Assembly (NCBI GenBank): GCA_025738555.1
Contig: JAOVFP010000009.1
Span: forward strand, 1,302,001-1,366,000
From: Cyathus striatus
Lineage: Eukaryota > Basidiomycota > Agaricomycetes > Agaricales > Nidulariaceae
Reading direction: 5' to 3'
Length of the DNA stretch: 64,000 nt
Shown here: positions 1-13,259 of the stretch, in pieces
How positions within the stretch are numbered: position 1 is the first letter of the stretch
Layout of the letters: the number at the start of each line of letters is the position of its first letter
Translations under genes and position numbers: made by a program
Notes under the pieces: model-generated
Databases searched by the model: none
Seen by the model: only the letters and a program-made list of their open reading frames with translations
Told to the model about the DNA's origin: nothing

Positions 1-545
1 CTGGTAAGACTTTCGGTTCATTCTCTTTCAAAGTCTTGAAGGCATTATCAATTTGTGATTGTGTTGCATGGTCTTGACTGATGATGATTGCTTTGCAGTC
101 TCCCGCACGCATCAAATGCGCCACTGCAGCAGGAGAGTTTCGATTCGAGATAGGGAATGGGACAAATCCTGCTAGCATAATGCCAATTGTTACGCTAAGG
201 TAAGTTAAAGAATCTATCTTAACATTAATTTCTGGAGTGTTAACTAGTAAAATTGGCTCACCCACCTGTATTGACCAGAATTCCAACGACAGCAGGGTTC
301 AGCGAGTCCATAGCAACTTGAAAGGTGTTGCACTTTGCTTGAATAATCCTAGCAGCGTTATAAAATGCAGTGCCAGCTTCTTTCCACGTAATAGTACGAG
401 TAGAGCCGTCTGGCTTCAGGTATTGGAATACTGGATGTCTCGGACTATGCAGCACATTATAATCTATGATGTCGAGATAAGTCAGGGAGTAATCAAGCGG
501 TGGCCTGTGAAATGTGCTGAAAGGTTCCTCGAATTGGGAGTCCAT
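1..545 (-). CDS. A-T-TE NRPS-like synthetase, copy 1 (5' part only)
   Basis: This is the N-terminal end of an adenylate-forming synthetase; the rest lies beyond the left edge. The chosen ATG at 545 gives MDSQFEEPF, which matches the start of copy 2. Exon 1 (266-545) encodes the opening of the adenylation domain, including PPLDYSLTYLDIIDYN and a TITWKEAG segment. A 52-nt GT-AG intron (214-265) follows, and exon 2 (1-213) continues with DSLTYL and the GFVPFPISNRNSPAAV region. The family activates a carboxylic acid as an acyl-adenylate and loads it on a carrier domain. Domains after the adenylation domain can only be inferred from the paralogues downstream. No lesion is visible in the part present. 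Confidence 0.8.
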
Positions 546-612
546 GGTGAAGTTCCTAGATGATGAAAGAATGGGAGTTTGGATATACAACAGTCTTATG
601 GTTCAGCGTCAG

Positions 613-620
613 CTTTATAT
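613..620 (-). promoter_or_regulatory. TATA-like box of copy 1
   Basis: ATATAAAG on the minus strand lies about 68 bp upstream of the copy 1 start. The same element occurs at nearly the same distance upstream of copies 2, 3 and 4. The flanking 546-900 region is clearly homologous to the region upstream of copy 2, so the promoter was duplicated together with the gene. Confidence 0.55.
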
Positions 621-2543
621 TGTTCCCCGCCTAAAGGAGTTAGTCTCCATGTATTTTGGCGGGAAGCTGGCATACGTACACGATAGATGGTGGGGGCTGT
701 TTCCGAAGTTAATAAACAAAGAATTCATTTTGGCGCATCCTTCTTTCAACGCGAGAACAGGCGATCACTCCGGCATGGATTCCAATTGGGTGTCTGGCTG
801 TGTCTGGTCGCAAGTCATTGCACGTGCGTACCGCGAGTCGGTGAATTCTTGGTGGAACATGTAGAATTAAAGACTCAAGATTTCCAGTTTGTTGACATCT
901 ATACACAGCGAACCTGAATAAAACCTGGGTGAACCCAAGCAGTGAGCCTACAGAAACATGCAGATTCAGAGTGCGTCCTAAAGGCCTAACTTCTTAGGCG
1001 TACTCCAGTCTCGCCTCCGAATCCGACTCCGACTCACAGCTAGTCACCCTTAGTAAATACGATCAGACACCAAATAGTCAGTCATCGGTAGCGAATTATT
1101 AGAATTGACTATTTACCTACCAAAAGCAGGGTTTTTCTAGAGTTTTTGTTTTTCTTCTGGTCATGGCCGTTTTTTTACGTTTTTTTACTGTGCAATAGAT
1201 AAATTGGTAGGTGTCGGTAGAACATTGGTAGTATTTCAGTGAGGTGTCCATAGTCTGTTGGGAACCTGGTCGTTAAATATATAGTCAACAAATAGTCATC
1301 GGTAGGTTGCACGTTAGTCAAATTCCAGTCACTTTTTAGTCGTAGCTAGGTAGAACTTTCGTAGAACAGTGTAGTCAACTTCCCACACTTGGGTAGCAGG
1401 TGTAGCTTATCCCCTAATCCACTTGCATTTATATATAATAGTGCATAAAAAGGCAAAGAACCATATACTACTTCAATACAAACACAGTACATGAGTTTAT
1501 TTCTACTATCTGCAGCTAATAACTCAAGACTGTCATACTCCAGCGCTGCAATGGCTTCACCATTTACAAAACACTTACCTACTTGACGCAGCCAAAGCTC
1601 TGGAAGTTGGTGATGATTAAGATACACGGTTGGGAAGAACCTGTAGAAACAATGTCAGGGTGGCTACAACGGACGTGAATGCAGGAGGTACGAACGGCAA
1701 CTGGACGAGCACCATATATCGTGTTACGAGAACAATCAAACACGAACTAGCCCACAATCCAGTAAATCCAGTATATACCAGTAAGTAACATGGTGTCATG
1801 TGCGTGTCGCAATGGACAATGAGGCGCCAACCAGGCAACTGCGGCACATGGGACTCCTGCCTAAATGAATATCAGGGTGTTTACTGTGGGCCAAACAAGG
1901 ACCTAATATGTATTAGTAATTTTGATTACTACATGGTGCTATCATTTCTGGCTTCGATATCTTGGCCTGGGCCCTTTAGGTCACAGGTGGTTTGCACTGT
2001 CTGATTGCACAATCGGTGCCAGACAATGGCTATCAATTTTACTCATTCTTGAAAGGTTTTAAAAAGGTTCAATCCAAGTTCAACCAGGTGCATATGCGTC
2101 GAAGCCAATGTGGCACTATTTATTTCGATGTGATATACTTAACGGTCTAAGGACCGCGACCGGCACCGGGTCTAGACAAGGCCTAGATCCATATATTCTC
2201 TATTGCTCATAATCTCACTTTCTTAATCGTCGTTGTTCTCGTTCGCGGTGGATTGGAGGACTAGGAGGGAGATTGATGATACTTTTGTGAAGTCTGGCCA
2301 CGCTGTTACAGTCGAGCGGAGCCGCATGGATGCGAGTCGTGTGAGGCGGTACAGGACTATCGTGAGGCAGACCATGGTTGTGAATTCTCAATCTGGTAGC
2401 CTTGTCAATTACTACTGGGTTGCAACCAGTAATTCAACTTTCATGTAGTTCCTCTCTCTAAATTGCTGTAAATTATTTCTAGTAGGCCATCTTATGTGTA
2501 GGTACGTGATCTAGTTAAAACTCTATAAGAATTCTACTCATAT
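621..2543. other. Intergenic region between copies 1 and 2
   Basis: No convincing gene is seen. The part next to copy 1 (to about 900) is duplicated promoter sequence. A short motif, CAAATAGTCA followed closely by ATCGGTAG, occurs twice in direct orientation near 1,070-1,090 and 1,285-1,305, and may be debris of a small repeat. The open frames here are short and lack recognisable domains. Confidence 0.5.
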
Positions 2544-5500
2544 TTAATACTCCCGCAAGCTGCGAAGCAACTCGGGATTCTCCAAAAATGAGAAATGGTT
2601 CCCTTCTATCTGAACTACTTTAGCGTCATGATAGGTCATACTTGCTCCTAGATCATTGCTTTCAAAAGAAGCCCCTAGTCCATCTCTGGCAACATAGACA
2701 GTAGGTGTCTTCTTGACCTTCCTCATCCATTCGAATATCTTTTCCTTCGACCAATGCCTTCCATACCCTTCATCCTCATCAGAGAGGTGGCAGTTTTCGA
2801 AAACAGACCCGCAAGTTCGATTGAAGATTTTCCATCGAGGGCAGACACCATGTCTCTTGCAAACTTTTGGCGGAATTCCTTATCCGCTCCCGTGCTAGTT
2901 TCTACCACCATATTGCAAATGCCCTGAACACCACGTCGGCACGCATTGTCAATCATAGCTTCTTGGGAGGATGGCGAGTCCAAATTCGATATATCGATCC
3001 CTTCAAGATAGACAGTAGGGAAATGATCAAGAAACACGAATTGCAGTATATTGTCTCCCTTCGACTCGAACAGCTGAATGATTTGCACGAGAAGGAGACT
3101 TGATCCACTGTATGCAGCGAGTCGATAAGACCCAGCTGGTTGTTCTTCCTAATCTATAGTTAGTAAGGCTTATTAGCGATAAATTTCTATATGTACCTTG
3201 ATTTTACTATAATAAAACTCTGCTAAAGCCTGAATAGACATAAATGGGGTTTCTTCCGTTACTTGTATGGCCCATAGCGCTGAGTTGTATGTCTCCGACA
3301 TCGACATAAAGTCCGAGATAGATCCAGCTGCGCCATGGAATATTATCAAGGGGGGTTCTCCAGGATCGCCTTTCCGGAGCTTAACCACCGTAGGTCCCTT
3401 ATAAGCACGTACTAGGGGGAGCAAAACTTTTTCTGGGTCCTCGTTCGCTAATGTAGAATCAGTCTCTGCCGTTGGAGGTGGCTGCGATCTTGACGTGAAT
3501 GATACTAATCCATAAATATATGCACCAAGCACATCCACTGAGGGAAGCATGTATACGAAGTCGGAAGGTACACCCCGAAGATGTGGATGAGATATCAATT
3601 TGGACCGACGGAGGGCATGCATTATTGTGTTTCGGATAGATACCGCCGCTAGACTAGAGTATAACAATAAAAAATATTCTCAAAAATATAACTGAAAATG
3701 TGCATACCTGTCGCCTCCAGCAAGGAAAATGTTTTCACTGTCTATAATCTCGTTTCCGAGCACCGAAGCAATAATTGCACGCAGAAATGTCCGAACTTCA
3801 GCCAATTCCCAGTTAACTGGAGCGGGAACTTTAGATAGGGTCTGACTTTCGGAAGCTTGATAAACCTTCTCAATCTCAGGGTCGTACGCCTTTAGCATGA
3901 CATGGCGTCTTGCGGTTCCCTTGGCTGTAAACTCGAATGGTTTCGAAGGGTCCGCTACAAGGATGAATTCCTTAAAGATTCTTGAGTGCTGTGGTGCAAC
4001 TTTATTAGCTTCTTCCACGGTTTCCCTGTGAATGTTAAGCGATTACAGAACAACCATAAGATATAGAAGAATCACCAAATTGAATTTCTATATTCTTCCA
4101 GTTTAACTGGATCATTTGGATCGAAAGCATAATCATGAGAAGGTTGTATAAGAACGCCAGGTTGAAATTTGGAATGGCCAAAGACGATTGCTGACGATAT
4201 CCTTGGATCCTTCAGAAGTCGTCCTTCTGAATTGTGGGTTAACACGATTGCCACAAATGCGCGACAGGGCTTCGGTTGCGCTTACCTATTGGAGTTGGAT
4301 TTGTCTATGTTACATAATCAGCTTTCAGAGTGAAAAATATGGGTCACGACGCTCATACCTTCTCCTACAATAAAAACACAGAATAATCATTATGTGAAAC
4401 CCATCTAAGGATCAAAGAAACTCACGCCGGTACTATGAATAATCTGATCATCTACATATAATGATGCTTGAATTCATCGCTACTAAACGAAATTGAATTT
4501 CACTAACCTTCCCTTCCAATAATTTTCCACAACAGTGGGTTGGTAGGATGTCGAATCACGAGATCATTTGTATCATAGGCTAGAATATTATCTATTGTCG
4601 TGTTTGATACAGCAGGGGTTTTTAAATAGCTGGTCTAGAAGAAATGCTAAGTTAGTACCGAGAACAGCATATTACAGAATTAAACTGTCGCATACCTTCA
4701 CTACGAGTCGGTACACGTTTCCATCCGCCATTTGGGTTGGGACGAATACAATATCGGTCCCAGCAGCCGACTGGTAGTATTAGGCCGTCAGTAAACTTCT
4801 ATGAATTGTCTCAGTGAGGTGCTCGTGTTATTACCTGTATCCATTCCCAGCCTTCTGACGGAGGATTTCCTGAGACCTATCAATGACGAAAGTAGAGAAA
4901 TTGGGGCTTATGATACGCACTTGGAATGAACTGAGAGATAGTTCCAGTCTCGGTTCTATGAATCAAAACGGCATTAATGAACGCTTCGAAACGGACAAAG
5001 CTGAAGGAACTTATGCAAAGTCAACTTACGTTCCATACAGGGGCACTACATTTATTCCTTCTTTCATTAACATGTCCCCAACAGCAATTGACAACGGTCC
5101 TCCACCGTAAAGCTACAGGATAGTAAGTGCTGGATTGATACTAATACATTAACGACAATAACATACTATTGCTTTAAACCTTTTCATCATTTCAATTTTT
5201 CGTTTGTCTTGAGCCCAACTCTGTTAACGGAAGTCCATTGAATGTATAGAATTGAAACTGAATAATACGTACTTCGATGAAAGATGGAACGCATGCGACA
5301 AGAGTGCAGTTTGTATGGACTGCGTTCATTAGCACCAAATCAGGCGACGGGACGGATTGCTCGTTAGGCGGTAATAGTGACAATGTCATTCCAACTGTTA
5401 ACTACAGCAGGGCATTAGATATTTGGCATCAGTGATGGGGGAAATTTGAATTACACAACACGTAACGAGGAACATCCCCATGGAATCTTACAGTGAGTAT

Positions 5501-6404
5501 AAAACGTGAGTTCAACCCTTTCATCCGGAATTAACAATTCGTGGCTTACGATATATGGGAATTCCATGACCACCAAAGATTTCGCCACATACATCAAGCT
5601 CTCCGTTAGCTTAATGAACCATTAGTAAACGATTTAATAGTATATATGCATTGGGAACGCACCAGCTAATAGTCCTTGTTGCAACAGCATTCGATACGAA
5701 GTCTTTATAGGCTTTGGAAATGAGACTGAACCAGATGAATGTATAATGATACACAGAGACTCATGCGTAGCATCTCTTAATTTCCGAAGCGGAGGATATA
5801 TATTGATTATTTGAGTGTTTTCAAATAGATCCTCGTAGGTTGGCACGGATATTGACAACGTTGATATGACTTCCGGTTCATTATCTTTTAAAATCTTGAA
5901 GGCGTTGTCGATTTGAGATTGCGTTGCATGATCCTGGCTAATGACGATCGCTTTGCAGTCTCCCACACGCATCAAATGTGCCACTGCAGCAGGGGAGTTT
6001 CGATTCGAGATAGGGAATGGGACAAATCCCGCCAACATAATGCCGATTGTTGTGCTAAGGTAAGTTAAAGAATCTGTCTTCAAATTGGTTTATGGAATAT
6101 TACTAGGAAAATCTGCTCACTCACCCGTATTGGCCAGAATTCCAACTACAACCGGGTGCGATGAGTCCATATTAGCTTGAAAGGCATTGCACTTTGCTTG
6201 AATAATCCTAGCAGCGTTATAAAACGCAGCACCAGCTTCTTTCCACGTAATGGTGCGAGTAGTGCCGTCTGGCTTGAGGTACTGGAATGCTGGATGTCTC
6301 GGACTATGCAACATATTATAATCTATGATATCAAGATAAGTCAGAGAGTAATCAAGCGGTGGTCTGTGAAATGTGCTGAAAGGTTCCTCGAATTGGGAGT
6401 TCAT
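2544..6404 (-). pseudogene. A-T-TE NRPS-like synthetase, copy 2 (frame broken in TE)
   Basis: Tandem paralogue of copy 3 with about 18 small exons. The adenylation domain has HSSGSVSFPKPI, FGGHGIPIY, a YGTTETG motif assembled across an intron, and DDQIIHSTGEK. The thiolation domain has AGGDSLAAVS, with the GGD/S codon split by an intron. The thioesterase has FHGAAGSISDF, the nucleophile region AYSGSS, and EGNHFSF near the C-terminus. Around 2,771-2,790 the reading frame shifts: about 15 codons present in copies 3 and 4 (the KISLEFL...FYS segment) are missing, and the original frame then stops at 2,723. The C-terminal 60 residues, with the catalytic histidine, are therefore out of frame. It could still give a truncated protein. 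A sequencing error is possible, but the missing block argues for a true deletion. Confidence 0.75.
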
Positions 6405-6472
6405 GGTGGAGTTCTAAGTGGACAAAAGAATGGGAATGAAGATATACAACAATCTTATGGGTCCAGCGTCGG

Positions 6473-6480
6473 CTTTATAA
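6473..6480 (-). promoter_or_regulatory. TATA-like box of copy 2
   Basis: TTATAAAG on the minus strand lies about 70 bp upstream of the ATG at 6,404. It aligns with the boxes of the other paralogues. Between it and the start is a conserved GATATACAACAATC segment, near-identical in copy 1, which may mark the transcription start. Confidence 0.55.
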
Positions 6481-7975
6481 TGTTTCCCCGCCTGAAAGGA
6501 GTTAATTGCTATGCATGTTGGCGGAAAGCTGACATACTTACATGATAGATGGTATGGGCCGTCATATCTTTCGCCTAGAATAATAACATAACACAACCGG
6601 TAATAAATGTTTTCCGAAGCTAATAAATAAAGAACTCGGTTATGCGCATCCTTCTTTCGACGCGAGAACGGGCGATCAATCTCATGGATTCCGGTTGGTT
6701 GTCTGACTGTGTCTGGTCGCGAGTCAGCGAATTCTTGACGGAACATGTATATTTAAAGATTCGAGATTTCCAAGTTGGTGACAACGATAAGTACACATTT
6801 AATCCGCGTCAAACCCGAGTGAGCCCAAGAAGCAGCGCACCTACTCCGCAGATAAGTAAGACTCAGACCGATTGTGGCGCAGGTGATTTACAACCGAAAA
6901 TGGCCGCTTGAACTTTGCAAAAATTTGTTCATCTCGTCCATTCATCTTGCCATCCGTTGTCAATTCACCGGACCCATCCCCGGTTAGTCTCCCACAAGCA
7001 CCATAGACTCAAGTTTTTGAAACAAAATCGCACAGTCAACAGCGCCCAGGGATTTCCCAGGGCCGCCTACATTGACTAGGTGTCGGAGTCGGAGTCAAGA
7101 AGGCTGGAAAGCGGATCGATAACGCACTCTGTAGCCTGTCGGTAACATAAGTTGATGACAACTTGAAATTTTGAAACCACACCACCATCCCAAGTAGGTG
7201 ACTACTGTCGCATCTGGAAGGTTCCCCTTTGTTCTACGCCTACGCCAGACCCTTGCCAGACTCTTCCAGTTTTAAAGGCCTTCTCTGAACTTGTTCTGAA
7301 CGGTGTAGAGCAGGTGATTCGCCTGCACTACAAAATCTTGAAATTGCATTCTCAAAGATCACGTGACAGCTTTCTAGGTAATAATCCACAGTACGCGTGC
7401 TGTTCCGATTTTCCTTCCCTATTTTCTTTTACATCTTGTTCTCACTCTCTCCGCCCTCCTTACTCATACCTTACAATCTGTCCCTTTCTTCTCGGTACTT
7501 ATCTCCAGGGCCCTTTAATTTCCGTCTTACAGGTTAATCTACATTTAGTAATGTCTTTCTTTCTTCCTTTTACTATAAAATCCCTATATCTAGTTCCTCA
7601 CAATTTACTGAAAAACCGTCCCACTTACCGCAGTCAGACTTAAGAAGATACCTTTCTGACACCTTAGAACACCTAGGTCGAACGGACGTTCACCGACTCG
7701 CGTCATTATTTCTTTGTTTAGGTGTCAATCTCTCCATTGCCTTTACAACGGTCTTCGAAGGTCTCGGTGACCGGTTCATCACGTACCGTAAACATTCAAT
7801 CGGGGCGGTCTGAATAAAAGCCTTCTTTAAGACAACTATATCATTGGCGCGTGTGTTCGTCGAGAAAACATATTCGCTTATCCGCGTACATTTAATTACG
7901 AGATCCCTTTCGTCAATTGAAGGGTGGTCTTAAATCGATTTGTTGTATATCGAAGTACGTAATTGAGGAAGTAAT
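6481..7975. other. Intergenic region between copies 2 and 3
   Basis: The first 300 bases are homologous to the region upstream of copy 1. The remainder shows pyrimidine-rich stretches near 7,400-7,600 and no gene-like frame with recognisable domains. Confidence 0.5.
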
Positions 7976-10900
7976 CTAATAATCCTGCAAGCTATGGATC
8001 AATTCAGGATTGACTAAAAATGTGAAGTGATTCCCTTCCATCTCAACTACCTTTGCGTCCTCATAGATCGCGCGTGCTCCAAGGTCATTACTTTTGAAGA
8101 TAGCCCCAAGCCCTTCTTTGGCAACGTATACGGTAGGTGTCTTCTTCACTTTCCTCAGCCAATGATATATCTTCTCTCTCGACCAATGCCCTTCATCTGC
8201 AGAATAGAAAGTCTCTCCTAAAAGGAACTCCAATGATATCTTTATCAGAGTGCTGGCAGTATTGGCGAATAGACCCGCGAGCTCGATTGTAGATTTTCCA
8301 TCAAGAGCAGACATCATGTCTTTTGCAAATGCCTGCCTGAATTCCTTGTCTGCACCTGTACTACTTTCGATGACCATATTGCAGATACCCTCAACTCCAC
8401 TTCGGCAAGCATTATCTATCACGGCTTTCTGAGAAGATGGCGACTCTAAATTCGCACTATCAACCCCTTCAAGGTAGATAGTAGGAAAGTGATCAAGGAA
8501 AACAAACTGTAGCACAGCATCTCCCTTTGACTCGAACAGCTGAACAAGTTGTACGAGAACAAGACAAGATCCACTGTATGCAGCAAGTCGATAAGGACCG
8601 GTTGGTTGTTCCCCCTAATTTATAATCAGTAAATTTCACCGGGCCGGTGATATATATAGAATCTGTACCTTGATCTTGCTATAATAAAACTCTGCTAAAG
8701 CTTGAATAGACGTTAGTGGGGCTTCTTCAGTTACTTGTATGGCCCATAGTGCCGAATGATATGTCTCTGACATTGACATGAAATCCGAGATAGATCCAGC
8801 GCCGCCATGAAGAATTATCAAAGGCGGCTCCCCAGCAGTGCCTTTCCGGAGCTTAACCACCGTTGGTCCTTTGTAAGCGCGTACTAAAGGTAACATGGCA
8901 TCCTCTGGGTCCTCATTTTGAGATACATCACTGTCATTAGCTGAGAGTGACTGTGATGCCGATTTGAACGATAATAATCCGTAAATGTAGGCACTAAGCG
9001 CATCCACCGAGGGGAACATGTATACAAAGTCTGAGGGTAATGCCCGAATATGCGAATGGGACATTAATTTCGACCGACGAAAGGCGTGCATTATTGTATT
9101 TCGAATAGATATTGCCGCTAGACTGAAGTATGACCGGTGAACATCTCCTAAAAACAAAAGCTGTAATTGGGCTTACCTATCGCCTCCAGCCAGAAAAATG
9201 CTATTGCTATCTTTAACGTCATGCCCAAGCACGGAAACGAAAATCTTATGCAAAAACGCCTGAATTTCTGTCAAATCCCAGCTAGTGGGTACGGGAACCT
9301 TGGATAGCGTCTGGTTTTCGGAAGCTTGGTAAATATTTTCAATCTCCGGATCGTAAGTCTTTAAAATGGCATGGCGCCTTGGGGTTCCTTTGGCCGTGTA
9401 CTCGAATGGTTTCGACGGGTTTGCCACGAGAATGAATTCCTTAAAGATTTTCGAGTGTTGGGGTGTAATCTTATTCGCTTCTTCGACGGTTTCCCTGTGA
9501 ATGTTAAGTAATTACATTTAAACGTTAAGGGATAGGATTACCAAATCAAATTCCTATACTCCTCTAGTTTAACCTCATCGCTTGGATCGAAAATATACTC
9601 CGGAGAAGGCAGGATAAGAACACCAGGTTGGAATTTGGAACGGCCAAACACAAGTGCCGATTTTATTTTTGGGTCTTTCAAAAGTCTCCCTTCTAAAATG
9701 TGGGTTAGTAAACGTAGTGCACAGTACGACTTCTCACTCACCTATGGCGTTCGGGTTTGTCTATGTTAAATAATAAGTATGCAGAGTAGAAAAAAAAAGT
9801 TCATGACGCTCATACCTTCTCCTGTAATAGATACAAACATAGTCGTAAGGTGAGATTGACTAAGAAAATAAAAAAGACCTACGCCAGTACTATGCATAAT
9901 TTGGTCATCTGCATGTGAAGTTTAAAATCGTCAGTGGTTAACTAAGAACGAACGAATTGAGTTATCAGACCTTCTCGTCCGAGGATTTTATATAACAGTG
10001 GATTGGTTGGATGTCTGATAACTAGGTCATTTGTATCATATGCAGGAATATTATCTATCGTCGTGTTTGATACAGCAAGGGTCTTCATGGGGCCGGCCTG
10101 ACAATGCCAATGTATTGAGAACAATACATTCCTGAATTAAGCTGACGCATACCTTCACTACGAGACGGTATGCATTTTCATCTGCCATGATTTGTGATGG
10201 AACGAATACTATGTTGGCGAAAAGAGCTGTCTGTTCGTATAATCTTCAGTTAATGTCTCAGTGTGGCAGTAATATAGTATTACCCTCAGCCATTCCCAAC
10301 CTTCTGAGGGAGGCTTCCCTAAAATTCAATGACGATGAGAGCCGGGTGGAGCGGGGCTTATGATACGCACTTGGCATGAGGAAAGAAAGACCTCCAGCCT
10401 CAGTTCTATCGGTCAATTGCAGTGTGATTAACAAACGTTTTGAAATGAACCGAGCACAATGAAACACAAATGTTACTTACACTCCATACAGTGGCACTAT
10501 ATTTATCCCCTCACTCACTAGCATGTCACCGACGGCGGTTGCTAATGGTCCTCCACCAAATAACTGCAAAGTCGCCCGCATTAGAATTAATCATCTACAT
10601 TCACAGCCGAGGACATACGATTGCTTTTAAACTTTTTCATTATATCAATTTTGCGTTTGTCTTGTGCCCAACTCTATTGTGAAGCGATTATTGACTGTAA
10701 GGATTTAAGACGAAACAATACGTACTTCTATGAAAGATGGCACACAAGCGATTAGAGTACAATTTGTCTGAACTGCGTTTTTTAGCACCAGATCAGGTGA
10801 CGGGACAGATTGTTCTTTTGGCGATGATAGTGATAACGTCATCCCAAGTGTAATCTCCAGTAGTACGTTAGTTGTTTGGAACTATAGATAAAAGGAAAAA

Positions 10901-11866
10901 TGAATTACACAGCAGGTAGCGAAGTACATTCCCAAGGCATCTAACGATGAGTTTGAAACATGAGTAAAACATTCCCGTTCAAAGTGAATAATAGCTCAGG
11001 GCTTACGATATATGGGAATCCCGTGTCCGCCAAAGATTTCGCCACACACGTCGATTTCTCCCTTCGCTAAAAGCCCAATTAGTAAATAATATATGTGTAT
11101 ATTATATATGCGGGGTAACCCACAAGTCTCTAGCCCTTGTTGCAATAGCATGCAATATGTCGTTTTTATCGGCTTTGGAAATGAGACTGAACCAGATGAA
11201 TGTATAATGATGCACACAGAGTCATGCGTAACATTTCCCAATTTCCTGAGCGGAGGATAGTTCTTGCTTATTTCCGTATTTTCAAATAGATCCTCATAGG
11301 TTGGCACGGATATCACTACCACTGGTGAGACGTTCGGTTCATTCTCGTAGAAAATGTTGAAAGCCTTTTCAGCTTGAGCCTGCGTCGCATCATCCTCGCT
11401 AAAGACGATCGCTTCGCAGTCCCCCACTCGCAGCAAATGCGCTACTGCAGCAGGAGAGTTTCGATTTGAGATAGGGAATGGGACAAATCCCGCTAGCATA
11501 ATGCCGATTATGATGCTAAGATAAGTTAATGAATCTGCTCTCATGTTGGTCTCTGGAATAATTACTAGTAAGGTGGGTTTACTCGCCTATATTGGCCAAA
11601 ACTCCAACTACAACCGGGTTCTGCGAACCATTAACTTCTTGAATGGCATTGCACTTTGCTTGAATAAATCTAGCAGCGTTATAAAATGCAGCACCGGCCT
11701 CTTTCCAGTTTATAATACGAGTGGAACCATCGGGATTGAGATATTGGAAAACTGGATGACTGGGACTGTGCTTCACATTATAATCTACAATGTCAAGATA
11801 AGACAAGGAATAATCAAGCGGAGGCTTTTGAAACATGTTGCCAGATACTTCGGATAGAGTGGTCAT
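7976..11866 (-). CDS. A-T-TE NRPS-like synthetase, copy 3 (apparently intact)
   Basis: An adenylation-thiolation-thioesterase protein of roughly 1,000 residues in about 18 exons, the only complete copy with every frame and splice site usable. The adenylation domain has HSSGSVSFPKPI, FGGHGIPIY, YGVTEAGG (split by an intron) and DDQIMHSTGEK. The carrier domain has LAGGDSL, with the phosphopantetheine serine codon split by an intron. The thioesterase has LHGGAGSISDF, AYSGSC and EGNHF. A 6-nt exon at 9,816-9,821 encodes only Glu-Lys, followed by a 19-nt exon. Intron 1 has a GC donor. A-T-TE enzymes such as the atromentin and furanone synthetases condense aromatic alpha-keto acids. The substrate here cannot be read from the sequence, and no aminotransferase partner lies in the window. 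Start ATG 11,866 aligns with copies 1 and 2 over PPLDYSL. Confidence 0.85.
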
Positions 11867-11923
11867 GGTGATGTTCTAAGACGATGGAGGGATGTGGGTG
11901 CGGACATACAACAGCACGAAGGC

Positions 11924-11931
11924 CTTTATAT
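11924..11931 (-). promoter_or_regulatory. TATA-like box of copy 3
   Basis: ATATAAAG on the minus strand is 58 bp upstream of the ATG. It is the same box as in the other three paralogues, preceded downstream by a similar ATACAACAG segment. Confidence 0.5.
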
Positions 11932-13259
11932 TACTGAGGTTGACCATGATTGCCGTGCGCCCCTGTTTGCGTACATAAGCTAAACATAAACCTGGTGAGG
12001 CTATCATTTGTTGCTATCCAATCCTATACTCGTAAGACACAAAATCAGTGATGGATACATACTTTCCGGAGAAAATGAACGAAGACCTTGTTTTGGCGTA
12101 TTATTTCAACGCGAAGACTCGCATGGATTCTAACTAGATTCCAAAGCTAGGCGCTTCGTCATGACTCGTTACATCCGTTTCTATCCGTGCCGTGAGTCGG
12201 AGAAATCCTGGTTCCATAAAAGTCCTGGAAGGAACATGCAGCGTACGACAAACATATATTTAGATTTCATTGACTGAACAGTTTGTCATCCGGGCGCAAA
12301 ATATGTGAAGGTGAGATATTTATGTCTTACAGTGGCTTCGAATCACACCCTATCGCACCTTAAGGCTAGGCTTACATCCTCTGGCATACATAAACTTGAA
12401 TTTCAATTGGTAGCGTGTTTACATAAAAACGTGTTGGAGAACATGTAATCGGTACAACGACCGCGGAGATGTTCCGCTCGAAGAGCCTTTAGTGTTCATG
12501 TTAACGATCTTGAGCTGCTATTATATCGCCCATTTGGCGACCTCATCAGCAGCTTCATGTCATTTATGTGGGTCCGTTAGAATCGTTTATAGTCCAGTGG
12601 CGGCGATACAAGAGTTCAAATTTGGTGAGGGGTGTCGTGATCCTAGTGGGCATTATCGGCAATGGACATAGGCTTCAAGGGCTTGAACGTTGGACATTCC
12701 TAGTCCCTTAAGCAACCTTGGCGTCGTTCATAATCCTTTCCATAACAGCTTTAAAGGCTTGAGGGAGGGTAACCAGAACAGAAATCCAGAGAGATTTAGA
12801 ATCAGTTGAACGAAAGCTCTTGTAAAGCTCAGATTTATTTTTATGTAAGCGAAGGTTGGAATGCTTATAAATCAAACACGTGTACAAGTTACTTATGTAC
12901 GATTGTTATTATGTAAATAAATTATTATTGGGTCTAGTTCTTTTCCAATCTTCGTTTGCTCATCGTCCCAAGTTCCAACATCGCCCTCAGTCCAGTCTCC
13001 AAGTTACTCAGTCCTTGACTCACTTACACGTTCTGAAACTCCCATTTGCAGATATCCAACCATGACAACTTGACACCAGCTCACCCGGCGTTCTCGGAGC
13101 TCCCCGTTCGCGTTATCGCTTGTAATTGTGCTATCAGCTTGGTTGAGGCTACTATCGTAATTCACAGGTGTTATTGGGTACTTATGCCTTTTCCGTTGGT
13201 AAGCCCCACGTCCTATTGATCAATTACAATGTGCGTAGTATCAAATAAATACCGTAATG
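11932..13259. other. Intergenic region upstream of copy 3
   Basis: No gene, tRNA or clear repeat was recognised. It separates the copy 3 promoter from the 3' end of the oxygenase-like gene. Confidence 0.45.
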
